Shown here: positions 7,795-16,569 of the stretch, one piece after another | Numbering within the stretch: position 1 is the stretch's first letter | How the letters are laid out: every line of letters begins with the position of its first letter | Assembly: GCF_016031635.1 (NCBI RefSeq) | Contig: NZ_JACEGD010000011.1 | Coordinates: forward strand, 186,001 to 250,000 | Direction of reading: 5' to 3' | DNA: 64,000 bases | Source: Bradyrhizobium diversitatis | GTDB lineage: Bacteria > Pseudomonadota > Alphaproteobacteria > Rhizobiales > Xanthobacteraceae | Notes under the pieces: model-generated | Seen by the model: the letters and a program-made list of their open reading frames with translations, nothing else | What the model was told of the DNA's origin: nothing | Databases searched by the model: none | Position numbers and translations under genes: made by a program

Positions 7795-8526
7795 TCAAGC
7801 AGACGACTTGCCGGCCTTCCTGCGGTTGCGCTTGGCCAGCACGTTGAAGAATTCCACCGCCGCCGAAAATACAATCGCGAAATAGATGTAGCCGCGTGGA
7901 ATGTGAAACGCCAATCCGTCCGCGACCAGCGCAACGCCGATCAGCACCAGGAACGCCAGCGCCAGCATCTTCGTCGTCGGATGCTCCGCGACGAATCGCG
8001 ACACCGGGCCCGACGAAATGTACATGATCAGGCATGCGATCACGACAGCCGCGACCATGATCTCGATGTCCTGCGCCATGCCGATCGCGGTGATGATCGA
8101 ATCCAGCGAGAACACGATATCGATGACGACGATCTGGACGATCACCCAGAAGAAGGCGCTCCCGCCGGACTTGTGGTCGCCCTCGCCGTCATCGGCCTCG
8201 ACCTCGGCGTGAATCTCGTGCGTCGCCTTGGCGATCAGGAACAGGCCGCCGCCGATCAGGATGAGGTCGCGCCAGGAGAAGTCGTAACTTGCAAACGAGA
8301 ACACCGGCGCAGTCAGGCCGATCAGCCAGACCAGCACGCTGAGCAGGAGGATGCGGAACACCAGCGCCAGCGCCAGCCCGATCTGGCGGGCGCGGTACGC
8401 CTGCTGCTCCGGGATGCGCGAGACGATCACCGAGATGAAGATGACGTTGTCGATGCCGAGCACGATCTCGAGCGCCGTCAAGGTAAGCAGCGCTGCCCAG
8501 GCTTCCGGGCTGGTCAACAGGTGCAT
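7795..8526 (-). CDS. TerC-family integral membrane protein
   Basis: This 243-residue protein has about seven membrane helices. The TerC core is clear: LTALEIVLGIDNVIFISV near the N-terminus, IGGGLFLIAKATHEIH, and IVVIDIVFSLDSIITAIGMA, with membrane-embedded acidic residues proposed to bind metal. Family members are linked to manganese export and metal or tellurite tolerance. Its ATG overlaps the stop of pcs by one base (TGATG), implying translational coupling to phosphatidylcholine synthase. No manganese riboswitch can be placed in front of it because it sits inside the operon. Confidence 0.9.
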   Translation of the reverse strand: MHLLTSPEAWAALLTLTALEIVLGIDNVIFISVIVSRIPEQQAYRARQIGLALALVFRILLLSVLVWLIGLTAPVFSFASYDFSWRDLILIGGGLFLIAKATHEIHAEVEADDGEGDHKSGGSAFFWVIVQIVVIDIVFSLDSIITAIGMAQDIEIMVAAVVIACLIMYISSGPVSRFVAEHPTTKMLALAFLVLIGVALVADGLAFHIPRGYIYFAIVFSAAVEFFNVLAKRNRRKAGKSSA

Positions 8527-9263
8527 CACGCCAAGGATCTCGCCAAGGATCTCACCAGGCGGATCAAGGCGTCGCTGAAGCTGATCCAGAGCGCGATGGC
8601 GCAGAGCACGACGGTCACGCCGGTGCCGACGCGGAAATCCATCGCCAGCGTGTAGAGGCCGAGGACCGCCCAGATCGCGATCAGCGACATCGTCAGCCAG
8701 CGCAGCCGCACGACGCGGACCGGATGCAGCACGTGGAACGGCACGAAGGTCAGCACGACGAGTGCGGCCACCAGCAGCGTCGACCAGAGCGGCGGCCAGT
8801 GCAGCAGGAACAGATAGAACGCCGCCGCATTCCACAGCGCCGGGAAGCCGCGGAAATGATTGTCGTCGGCCTTCATGCGCAGATCGGCGAAATATAGTGC
8901 GCTGGTGACGATGATGGCGACGCCGAGCAAGGGAGCCGCGACCGGCAGCAACAGCCCGCTCGCCACGATCGCGTAGGCCGGCACGAAGACATAGGTGACG
9001 AAGTCGACCACGAGATCGAGCACGTCACCCGACCAGTTCGGCTGCACGTTCTTGACGTCGAGCCGGCGCGCGATCGGCCCGTCGATCGCATCGATGATGA
9101 GGGCGACGCCCAGCCACTGAAACATCGCGGACCAGTGCTCGCGCACGGCCTCCAGCATCGCCAGGAGCGCGATCGCCGCGCCGAACGCGGTGAAGATGTG
9201 CACCGAGAAGGCTGCGGCGCGGATCGCCGGTCTCGGCTTCAGGGAATCCTGCTGCGTATCCAT
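8526..9263 (-). CDS. pcs: Phosphatidylcholine synthase (CDP-diacylglycerol-choline O-phosphatidyltransferase)
   Basis: This 245-residue membrane enzyme would condense choline with CDP-diacylglycerol to make phosphatidylcholine, a major lipid of rhizobia needed for host interaction. The CDP-alcohol phosphotransferase signature is complete: D61-G62, A65-R66, then G79, D83 and D87. The 12-residue gap between R66 and G79 is longer than in most CDP-alcohol transferases and is typical of Pcs. About eight membrane helices are visible. I chose the ATG at 9263; an upstream ATG at 9305 is possible, while longer starts would run into the divergent hydroxylase gene. Its stop overlaps the terC start (TGATG). 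Confidence 0.9.
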   Translation of the reverse strand: MDTQQDSLKPRPAIRAAAFSVHIFTAFGAAIALLAMLEAVREHWSAMFQWLGVALIIDAIDGPIARRLDVKNVQPNWSGDVLDLVVDFVTYVFVPAYAIVASGLLLPVAAPLLGVAIIVTSALYFADLRMKADDNHFRGFPALWNAAAFYLFLLHWPPLWSTLLVAALVVLTFVPFHVLHPVRVVRLRWLTMSLIAIWAVLGLYTLAMDFRVGTGVTVVLCAIALWISFSDALIRLVRSLARSLA

Positions 9264-9392
9264 GGCTTCTGCTATCAGAATGCGACCGGTTTGCACATCC
9301 GCCATTGCGGCGCACGATCGCACAATTCGCGATAAAATCAGGGAAATATAGGTGGGCTTGAATTTGCCGCCCGGCGTGTCAAATGTCGTTCC

Positions 9393-10577
9393 ATGACAGA
9401 CGCATCGACATTCCATGACGCGGCCGTGATCGGCGGCGGACCTGCCGGCCTTGCCGCGGCAATCGCCCTGGCGCAGGCGGGTGCCCGGACTGCACTGGTG
9501 GCGCGGCGCGTTCCCTATGCCGACAATCGCACCACCGCATTGCTCGGCGCCTCCATCGATCTATTGGAAAGCCTCGACGTCTGGTCGCGCTGCAGGGACA
9601 AGGCGGCTGCGCTGGAAGTCATGCGCCTCGTCGACGACACCGGCCGGCTGTTCCGTGCGCCGGAGGTGCGCTTCTCCAGTCACGAAATCGGCCTCGACGC
9701 GTTCGGCTACAACATCGACAACCGCTCGCTGATGCTGGCGCTGGAAGAGCGCGCGGGCGAGCTGCCCAACCTCGTCCGCTTCGACGACGAGGCCGAGAGC
9801 GTCGTCATCGAAGCCGACGACGTCGCGGTGCGCACGGCCTCCGGACAATTTCTCTCGGCTCGCCTCGTGGTCGGCGCCGACGGCCGGCACTCGCTGTGCC
9901 GCGAGGCCGCCGGCATCGAGGTGACACGGCGGGAGCTGAACCAGACCGCCCTGACCTTCAACGTCGGCCACGCACGGCCGCATCGCAATGTCTCGACCGA
10001 GTTCCACACGCCGCACGGGCCTTGCGTATTCGTGCCCTTGCCCGGCGACCGCTCCAGCATCGTCTGGGTCTCGGCGCCCGCGGACGCCGAGCGGCTTCGC
10101 GGCTTGAGCGACGAGCAGCTGTCCGGCGCGATCGAGAAGCAGTCGCATTCGATCCTCGGCCGCATGACAGTCGAGCCCGGCCGCAACCTGTTCCCGCTCG
10201 CGATCGAACGTCCAAAATCCTTCGGCTGCGACCGCATCGGGCTGGTCGGCGAAGCCGCCCATGTGGTTCCGCCGATCGGTGCCCAGGGCCTCAATCTCGG
10301 CCTGCGCGACGCCGCCGACATTGCCCGGCTCGCGAACGATGCCATCGCCTCGGGGCAGGATCCCGGCGCGGACGAGATCCTCAGGCGTTACGACCGTGCG
10401 CGGCGGCCGGACATTTTGAGCCGCACCTTTGCGATCGACATCGCCAACCGCTCCTTGCTCAACGATTTCCTGCCGCTCCAGCCGGTCCGCGCCGTCGGCA
10501 TGCACCTGCTCGGCGCCATCGGCCCGCTCCGGCGTTTTGCGATGCGCGAAGGCTTGACGCCGACCTGGCGGCGATAA
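9393..10577 (+). CDS. UbiH/UbiF/Coq6-type FAD monooxygenase
   Basis: This 394-residue flavoprotein has the dinucleotide fold at the N-terminus (AVIGGGPAGLAAAIALAQAG, G14-x-G16-x-x-G19) and the second FAD motif GEAAHVVPPIGAQGLNLG near residue 285, the UbiH/Coq6 signature (here GE rather than the usual GD). Such enzymes hydroxylate the ubiquinone ring using O2 and NAD(P)H at the membrane. Which ring position is modified cannot be told. It is divergent from pcs, sharing a 130-base intergenic region, and convergent with the AEC transporter. Confidence 0.85.
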   Translation: MTDASTFHDAAVIGGGPAGLAAAIALAQAGARTALVARRVPYADNRTTALLGASIDLLESLDVWSRCRDKAAALEVMRLVDDTGRLFRAPEVRFSSHEIGLDAFGYNIDNRSLMLALEERAGELPNLVRFDDEAESVVIEADDVAVRTASGQFLSARLVVGADGRHSLCREAAGIEVTRRELNQTALTFNVGHARPHRNVSTEFHTPHGPCVFVPLPGDRSSIVWVSAPADAERLRGLSDEQLSGAIEKQSHSILGRMTVEPGRNLFPLAIERPKSFGCDRIGLVGEAAHVVPPIGAQGLNLGLRDAADIARLANDAIASGQDPGADEILRRYDRARRPDILSRTFAIDIANRSLLNDFLPLQPVRAVGMHLLGAIGPLRRFAMREGLTPTWRR

Positions 10578-10583
10578 GCCTCC

Positions 10584-11537
10584 TCACGGAAATGCCAGCC
10601 GTCCGGTCTGGAGCAGCCACATCACGCTGGTCAGCGTGACCACCGAGGCGAAGGTGCCGAGCAGCACCGCGACGGAGGCGGACTCGATCCAGGCATCGTT
10701 CTGCCGGGCGATCACGAACACGTTCAGCGCCGGCGGCAGCGAGGCCATCAGCACGGCGGTGGCCGCCCAGGGCTGTGCGAACGGACCGAACGCCAGCATC
10801 AGGCCGAACGCTGCGAGCGGATGAATCAGGAGCTTGACCGCGATCACAGCAGGCACTTCCCACGGCACCCGATCGAACGGACGCAGCGCCACGGTCACAC
10901 CGAGCACGAACAGCGCGGTCGGAGCGGCTGCGTTCTGGAGGAAGGTGATGGTGCGGTCGAGTGCGACCGGCAGCTCGATATGCAATGCAGCCACAGCCGC
11001 GCCGAAGCAGGCGGACATGATCAGCGGGTTGAGCACGATCTGCTTCAGCACGACGCCGAAAGCGTGCACGAGCGAAGGATGGTCGCGGTCGGAGAGTTCG
11101 ATCAAGAGCGGCACGATCGTGAACAGGAAGATGCTGTCGCAGCAGAAGATCAGCGCCGTCGGCGCCGACGCCTTCGGCCCCAGCACCGCGAGCGCCAGAC
11201 CCGGCCCCATGTAGCCGATATTGCCGTAGCCGCCAGACAGACCCGCGAGCGTCGCCTCGCGCAGCGTCAGCCGGCCCAAGACCTTGCCGACGACCAGCGC
11301 CAGCGTGAACGCGGCAACCGTCGACAGCGTGGTCGCGATCAGGAATGGCGGGTTATTCAATTCCGAAAACGGTGTCTTCGACATGATCGCGAACAGCAGC
11401 GCCGGCAGCGACACGTAGAGTAGGAAGAAGTTCATCCAGGCGAGGCCCGATTCCGGGAGGGATTTGACCTTGCCGCAGGCGAAACCGACGAAGATCAAGC
11501 CAAAATAAGGCAACGCCAGATTGAGGATATCGACCAT
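10584..11537 (-). CDS. AEC-family (auxin efflux carrier-like) transporter
   Basis: This 317-residue integral membrane protein has about ten hydrophobic helices in two halves. The first half includes LPYFGLIFVGFACGK and GGYGNIGYMGPGLAL with conserved helix-breaking glycines, and the second includes MASLPPALNVFVIA. These are hallmarks of bacterial AEC permeases for small organic acids or amino-acid derivatives. The substrate is not predictable. Its stop is 7 bases from the convergent hydroxylase. Confidence 0.85.
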   Translation of the reverse strand: MVDILNLALPYFGLIFVGFACGKVKSLPESGLAWMNFFLLYVSLPALLFAIMSKTPFSELNNPPFLIATTLSTVAAFTLALVVGKVLGRLTLREATLAGLSGGYGNIGYMGPGLALAVLGPKASAPTALIFCCDSIFLFTIVPLLIELSDRDHPSLVHAFGVVLKQIVLNPLIMSACFGAAVAALHIELPVALDRTITFLQNAAAPTALFVLGVTVALRPFDRVPWEVPAVIAVKLLIHPLAAFGLMLAFGPFAQPWAATAVLMASLPPALNVFVIARQNDAWIESASVAVLLGTFASVVTLTSVMWLLQTGRLAFP

Positions 11538-11643
11538 TGATGAAGTGTTTTCTGAAGGCTTGGGGGCTATCCGCCCCGGAATCGAAGGTTAATTCCAGAC
11601 GAGGGCACTAGCATCGGCCACAATCCTGGTCTATCGACGGGGA

Positions 11644-11976
11644 ATGATTAAAGCGCGGACCGCGAAATTCCAGATCGGACAGGTCGTTCGCCACCGGATC
11701 TTCTCGTTCCGGGGGGTGATCTTCGACATCGATCCCGAATTCAACAACACCGAGGAGTGGTGGCTGTCGATCCCCGAGGAGGTGCGGCCCAACAAGGACC
11801 AGCCGTTCTATCACCTGCTCGCGGAGAACGCGGAATCGGAATACGTCGCCTATGTCTCGGAGCAGAACCTGTTGCCGGACGATTCCGGCGAGCCGGTCCG
11901 GCATTCCCAGGTCGCCGAGATCTTCATCAAGGACAAGGCCGGCGGCTATCGCCCCCGCAACTCATCACTGAACTGA
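11644..11976 (+). CDS. hspQ: Heat shock protein HspQ
   Basis: This 110-residue protein begins with the family's KFQIGQVVRHRIFSFRGVIFDIDP and contains EEWWLSIPEE and HLLAENAESEYVAYVSEQNLL. HspQ binds hemimethylated oriC in E. coli and acts as a specificity enhancer of the Lon protease. The gene is single and is followed by a strong hairpin terminator 22 bases after the stop. Confidence 0.92.
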   Translation: MIKARTAKFQIGQVVRHRIFSFRGVIFDIDPEFNNTEEWWLSIPEEVRPNKDQPFYHLLAENAESEYVAYVSEQNLLPDDSGEPVRHSQVAEIFIKDKAGGYRPRNSSLN

Positions 11977-11998
11977 TCGTCGCCGGTGGGCGGCTAGC

Positions 11999-12028
11999 AA
12001 AAAAGGCGCTCGAAACGAGCGCCTTTTT
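11999..12028. terminator. Bidirectional intrinsic terminator between hspQ and ialB-like
   Basis: A perfect nine-base stem AGGCGCTCG / CGAGCGCCT closes on AAA. It is flanked by a run of A on the left and T on the right, so it can stop transcription from both convergent genes. Confidence 0.92.
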
Positions 12029-12048
12029 CATATTGGAATCTGGCCTGA

Positions 12049-12867
12049 TTACTTCTGTGCAGTCGGAGGTGCCCCGGGCGCGCCACCCTGCTGCTCGAGC
12101 TTCTTGCGCTGCTCGTCGGCCTTCTTCTGAAGTTCTTCCTGAAGCTTCTTCTGGTTTTCCTCGAACACCTTCGGGTCGGTCGGCGGACCGTCATAGGCCT
12201 TCTGGAATTCGCCGGCGAGCGGCAGCGGCAGGGTCAGCGGCGCGCCGTTGGCGTTGATCGCCTGGACAACGAGATTCTGGCCCTTCTTCATGTTGTTGAT
12301 GAGCTCGGGCGAGGCCTCGTAGTCGGACATGCAGCCGTTCTGGAAGCAGATCACATACGGGCTCTGCAGCGGCGGATTATTGTCGACGATGATGCGGGTG
12401 CCGTGCACGAGTTGCATGCCGAGCGGCAGCGTCACGCGCAGGATCTTCTTGGGCTCGCCTTCCGGCTCGATGATGACGGCGGCAATGACCGGCTGGCCCG
12501 ACTCGATGCGGCCGTCCTTGCCGGTGAAGCAGACCTGCTTGGCGTTGGCGTCCTGGCCCTTGAGGCAGAACTTGGTCCAGGGCGCGTAGATCAGCTGGAT
12601 CTGCTGGTCAGCGGGCTGGGCCGCGCCCTGCTGCCCGGGAGCGCCCTGGGCGGGAGCCTGCTGGGCCTGCGGAGACGCTGCCGGTGCCGGAGCCTTGGGG
12701 GCAGCCTTGGGAGCCGCTTTCGGGGCCGGAGCCGCCTTGGGTGCGCCCGGGGCTGGCGCAGGGGTCTGGGCCTCGGCGGCAAACGGAATGGCCAACGCCG
12801 TCGCCGTCAACAGGGCGAGAAGTCGCCCGCGCGGCCGGACGGACGCGGCCAAGTAACGGAAATTCAT
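12049..12867 (-). CDS. Invasion-associated locus B (IalB) family periplasmic protein
   Basis: The 272-residue protein has a signal peptide (about 1-33, ending AEA) and a long Ala/Pro/Lys-rich linker (35-90). The IalB-like domain that follows contains WTKFCLKG, VCFTGKDGR, VTLPLGMQLVHGTRI and CFQNGCMSDYEA; four cysteines are conserved in this family. The tail (about 230-272) is a charged helix rich in K, Q and E. IalB was first linked to erythrocyte invasion in Bartonella, but in rhizobia the role is unknown. It is divergent from the peptide-binding protein gene. Confidence 0.85.
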   Translation of the reverse strand: MNFRYLAASVRPRGRLLALLTATALAIPFAAEAQTPAPAPGAPKAAPAPKAAPKAAPKAPAPAASPQAQQAPAQGAPGQQGAAQPADQQIQLIYAPWTKFCLKGQDANAKQVCFTGKDGRIESGQPVIAAVIIEPEGEPKKILRVTLPLGMQLVHGTRIIVDNNPPLQSPYVICFQNGCMSDYEASPELINNMKKGQNLVVQAINANGAPLTLPLPLAGEFQKAYDGPPTDPKVFEENQKKLQEELQKKADEQRKKLEQQGGAPGAPPTAQK

Positions 12868-13126
12868 TGCGGAAAACCCTTTCTGAACGGGAAGTGCCCG
12901 AACCGCTCCGAAGCGCCGAACCTGGCCGCCTTGGGCGCGGCTCTCTCCCCGTCAATTGAGGCGGATAGGTGACGGGCTCGACGCTCTTGCGCGATTGCCC
13001 GCCTTTTAACGTGGCCGACGAAAAGATCAATGCCGACAACCGCCTTTGGCCGGCTTGGCGCCAACGCCCCACCAAATTCCCTGTGATAGGATTCAGTCCC
13101 GCCGGTCGTCGAATCACCGTGTGCCG

Positions 13127-14977
13127 ATGTTCATGTTCCAGCGCCTCCTCGAAGGCTTCGGCGTCCGCCTCTGCGTCCTCGCCCTCGCCCTTGCTGTGGT
13201 CACCGGACTTTCGGCAGGCGCCGCCCGGGCTGAGGAGGCTCATGCCATCGCCATGCACGGCAAGCCGGCGATGCCGGCCGACTTCACCCACATGCCCTAC
13301 GCCAACCCCGACGCCCCCAAGGGGGGCCGCTTGACCTGGGGGATTCTCGGAACCTTCGACAGCCTCAATCCCTTCATCGTGAGAGGATTGGCCGTGCAGC
13401 AGATGCGAAGCTACGTGGTCGAGAGCCTGCTCGCACGCGGCAATGACGAGCCGTTCACGCTCTATGGCCTGCTCGCCAGGACGGTCGAAACCGACGACGA
13501 GCGGAGCTTCGTCACCTTCCGCCTCGATCCGCGCGCCCGCTTCTCCGACGGCAAGCAGGTAACGGCCGAGGACGTGCTGTTCTCCTGGCAGCTGCTGCGC
13601 GACCACGGCCGCCCCAACCACCGGCAGTACTACGCCAAAGTTGCCAAGGCCTGGGCGACCGATCCCCTCACCGTCCGCTTCGATCTCACAGGCGCCAACG
13701 ACCGCGAACTGCCGTTGATTCTCGGCCTGATGCCGGTCCTGCCGAAGCACGCAGTCGACGTCGCGGCCTTCGAGGAGACGACGCTGACGGCGCCGGTCGG
13801 CTCGGGCCCTTATCGGGTGACAGCCGTGAAGCCCGGAGCCAGCGTGACGCTGACCCGCAATCCCGACTATTGGGGCCGCGACCTCGCCATCAATCGCGGG
13901 CTCTACAATTTCGATGAGATCCGGCTCGACTATTTTCGCGAGGCCAACGGCCAGTTCGAAGCCTTCAAGCGCGGCCTCTACGATTTTCGCATCGAGCACG
14001 AGCCGCTGCGCTGGCACGACGGCTACGTTTTTCCGGCCGCACGGAGCGGCGAAGTGATCCGCGACACCGCCAAGCCCGGCGTGCCGCAACCTTCCGAATT
14101 CCTGGTGTTCAACACCCGCCGTCCGATCTTCGCCGACATCCGGGTGCGCCAGGCCCTGACGCTGCTGTTCGATTTCGAGCTGGTCAACCGCAATTACTTC
14201 TTCGGGCTCTATTCGCGCGCTGCCGGCTATTTCGCCGGCTCGGACCTGTCGGCCTATGGCCGCCCGGCGGATGCACGCGAACGCGAGCTGCTCAAGCCGT
14301 TCGCCGCACGGATTCCGCCCGATATCATGGATGGCAGCTATCGCCTGCCGGTCACCGACGGTTCGGGCCGCGACCGCACGACGCTGCGCGCCGCGCTGAA
14401 GCTGTTGTCGGAGGCCGGCTACGATCTCGACGGCACCGTGCTGCGCAATCGCGCGACCAAGGCGCCCTTCACCTTCGAGATCATGGTGTCGACCCGCGAC
14501 CAGGAGCGCATCGCGCTCGCCTTCCAGCGCGACCTCAAGCGCGCCGGCATCGAGCCGACCGTTCGCTCGGTCGATCCCGTGCAGTTCGACCAGCGCCGGC
14601 TCGCTTACGAGTTCGACATGATCCAGAACCGCTGGGACCAGTCGCTCTCGCCCGGCAACGAGCAATATTTCTATTGGGGCAGTGCTGCCGCGGACAATCC
14701 CGGCACGCGCAATTACATGGGCGCCAGGGATCCCGCGGTGGATGCCATGATCGCCGCCCTGCTGGAGGCCCGTGAACATACGGATTTCGTCCCGGCGGTG
14801 CGGTCGCTCGACCGCGCTCTGATCGCGGGCTTCTACACAATCCCGCTGTTTAACGTATCGGAGCAATGGATCGCGCGCTGGAATCGGATAGAACGGCCCA
14901 AGGCCACCTCGCTCTCGGGCTATTTGCCGGAGACCTGGTGGGCGAAGGGGCAGCCGCAAGCTCATCAGGCAAAGTGA
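13127..14977 (+). CDS. Periplasmic peptide-type solute-binding protein (family 5)
   Basis: Starting at ATG 13127, this 616-residue protein has a signal peptide (about 1-34, ending ARA). A family 5 (OppA/DppA) binding fold follows: GGRLTWGILGTFDSLNPF, RFSDGKQVTAEDVLFSWQLLRD, GPYRVTAVKPGASVTLTRNPDYWG and FNTRRPIFADIRVRQALTL. It resembles the YejA-like branch of long peptide binders. No ABC permease or ATPase genes follow; the next gene starts 4 bases later and is an adenylate-forming-like protein. This orphan arrangement suggests either a shared transporter elsewhere or a sensing role. Confidence 0.88.
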   Translation: MFMFQRLLEGFGVRLCVLALALAVVTGLSAGAARAEEAHAIAMHGKPAMPADFTHMPYANPDAPKGGRLTWGILGTFDSLNPFIVRGLAVQQMRSYVVESLLARGNDEPFTLYGLLARTVETDDERSFVTFRLDPRARFSDGKQVTAEDVLFSWQLLRDHGRPNHRQYYAKVAKAWATDPLTVRFDLTGANDRELPLILGLMPVLPKHAVDVAAFEETTLTAPVGSGPYRVTAVKPGASVTLTRNPDYWGRDLAINRGLYNFDEIRLDYFREANGQFEAFKRGLYDFRIEHEPLRWHDGYVFPAARSGEVIRDTAKPGVPQPSEFLVFNTRRPIFADIRVRQALTLLFDFELVNRNYFFGLYSRAAGYFAGSDLSAYGRPADARERELLKPFAARIPPDIMDGSYRLPVTDGSGRDRTTLRAALKLLSEAGYDLDGTVLRNRATKAPFTFEIMVSTRDQERIALAFQRDLKRAGIEPTVRSVDPVQFDQRRLAYEFDMIQNRWDQSLSPGNEQYFYWGSAAADNPGTRNYMGARDPAVDAMIAALLEAREHTDFVPAVRSLDRALIAGFYTIPLFNVSEQWIARWNRIERPKATSLSGYLPETWWAKGQPQAHQAK

Positions 14978-14981
14978 CGCC

Positions 14982-16484
14982 GTGAACCAGCCAGCAATAT
15001 CGCCGACGCTCGACACGCTGTTTCAGCGCACGCTGATGCGGCAGCCGCACGCGCTCGCTCTGCTCGATCCCCTCAACAAGGCGCGCGTGACCGGGCACCA
15101 GCCGCGGCGGATGACCTATGCCGAGGCCGACACGGCCATCGAGGCGCTGTCGGCACATTTCGTCGAATCGGGCCTGCCGGCCAATTCCGTCATCGCGATC
15201 CAGCTGCCGAATACCGTCGAGTTCGTGCTCACCGTGCTCGCCGCCCATCGCGCCGGCCTCGTCGTCGCGGTGCTGCCGCTGCTCTGGCGGCATGCGGAAC
15301 TGACCGCCGCGCTCAACCGCACCGCTGCGCGCGCCATCGTCACCATGAGCACGGTCGACGGCGTCAGCTATGCCGACCTGGCGATGCATGCGGCCGCCGA
15401 AGCCTTCTCCATCCGTCACGTCTGCGGCTTCGGAGGCGATCTGCCGGAAGGCATGGCGTCGCTCGACGACGTCCTCGCGCGCCCGCCCGGCCTGACGCGC
15501 GCCGTGATCCAGGACGGCCGCAAGGCGGCGATGATCTCCTTCGACGTCACCGCCGAGGGCTTCCGTCCGGTGCCGCGGCCGCATTTCAGCCTGATCGCCG
15601 GGGGGCTCGCCATGTCGCTGGAGGCCGACATCCGGCAGGGAGCCACCGTGATGGCGGCGTTCGCCCCGATGTCTTTCGCGGGCCTCGCCTCCTCGCTCGC
15701 TGTATGGCTGCTCTCGGGCGGCACGCTGGCGCTGCATCACCCTTTCGAGAACGAGGTGCTGGAGCAGCAGATCAACGCGCACGAATGCGAGGTGCTGATT
15801 GCGCCGGCGCAGCTCGCGTTGCGGCTCGGTGACGCCGACCTCGCGGCACGGATGCCCTCGTTGCGCAACGTCATCGGCCTGTGGCGCGCGCCCGAGCAGG
15901 TCGCGGCGAGCGATGCCTGGATCGCGCCGCATGCGCCGCTGACCGACGTCTATCTGTTCGGCGAGGCCGGACTGTTCGGCACCCGCCGCGGCGAGGACGG
16001 CATGCCGGTGCCGGTCATGCCAGGGCCGCACGGCGCCCCGCGCGAGCAGTCGGGCTCCTCCATTGCCGGGGAAATCCTGCTGACGCCGAAGGGCACGCTC
16101 GGCCTGCGCGGCGCGATGGTGCCGATCGCGGCCTACGCCCCGCCGCAGCCGGTCGGCGAGACGCTGACCGCGCAGCCGCCGCGCGACTATGTCGACACCG
16201 GTTACGCCGCGCGGCTCGACCGACCGAGCGGCGCGATCTGCATCACTGCGCCGCCCTCCGGCATCATGGCCGTCGGCGGCTACCGCTTCCTCTCCAACGA
16301 TCTCCAGGAATGGGCGCGCCGGCTCGGCCAGGGCGCCCTGCTCACGGCGCTGCCCGACCGCCTCTCGGGTCACCGGCTGGCGGGACGCGCCCAGGACAAT
16401 GCCCGCGCCCGCGAGGCGCTCAGCGAGCTCGGGCTTAACCCCCTGATGGTCGAGGCCTTTCGCGACCGCTCCGGCTCGGTCTAG
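14982..16484 (+). CDS. Degenerate acyl-CoA synthetase-like (adenylate-forming) protein
   Basis: The GTG start is 4 bases after the binding-protein stop, so the two are translationally linked. The 500-residue protein follows the AMP-binding fold: RMTYAEADTAIEALSAHF, VIAIQLPNTVEFVLTVLAAHRAGLVVAVLPLLWR and a late DTGYAARLD. However, the P-loop signature (usually T/S-SGTTGxPKG) cannot be found, and the C-terminal catalytic lysine region is not convincing. It could be a fast-diverged synthetase or a non-catalytic binding protein. The GTG start, the overlap-like spacing and the conserved fold argue for a functioning gene rather than decay. Confidence 0.75.
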   Translation: MNQPAISPTLDTLFQRTLMRQPHALALLDPLNKARVTGHQPRRMTYAEADTAIEALSAHFVESGLPANSVIAIQLPNTVEFVLTVLAAHRAGLVVAVLPLLWRHAELTAALNRTAARAIVTMSTVDGVSYADLAMHAAAEAFSIRHVCGFGGDLPEGMASLDDVLARPPGLTRAVIQDGRKAAMISFDVTAEGFRPVPRPHFSLIAGGLAMSLEADIRQGATVMAAFAPMSFAGLASSLAVWLLSGGTLALHHPFENEVLEQQINAHECEVLIAPAQLALRLGDADLAARMPSLRNVIGLWRAPEQVAASDAWIAPHAPLTDVYLFGEAGLFGTRRGEDGMPVPVMPGPHGAPREQSGSSIAGEILLTPKGTLGLRGAMVPIAAYAPPQPVGETLTAQPPRDYVDTGYAARLDRPSGAICITAPPSGIMAVGGYRFLSNDLQEWARRLGQGALLTALPDRLSGHRLAGRAQDNARAREALSELGLNPLMVEAFRDRSGSV

Positions 16485-16569
16485 GCACAGTTTTGCCCGT
16501 TCCGTTGACGCTGCATTAAGGCGGCCGAACTAGGCTGCGCGGCATCTGTCGCGTGATCAGAGTTTGTCG

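Noticed and set aside
7723..9400. Manganese riboswitch (yybP-ykoY) before terC
   Set aside because: terC starts inside the pcs stop codon, so there is no leader, and none was seen before pcs.
12608..15016. 802-codon minus-strand frame opposite the peptide-binding protein
   Set aside because: The plus strand has a signal peptide and family 5 motifs over the same stretch; the minus frame is low-complexity with no motifs.
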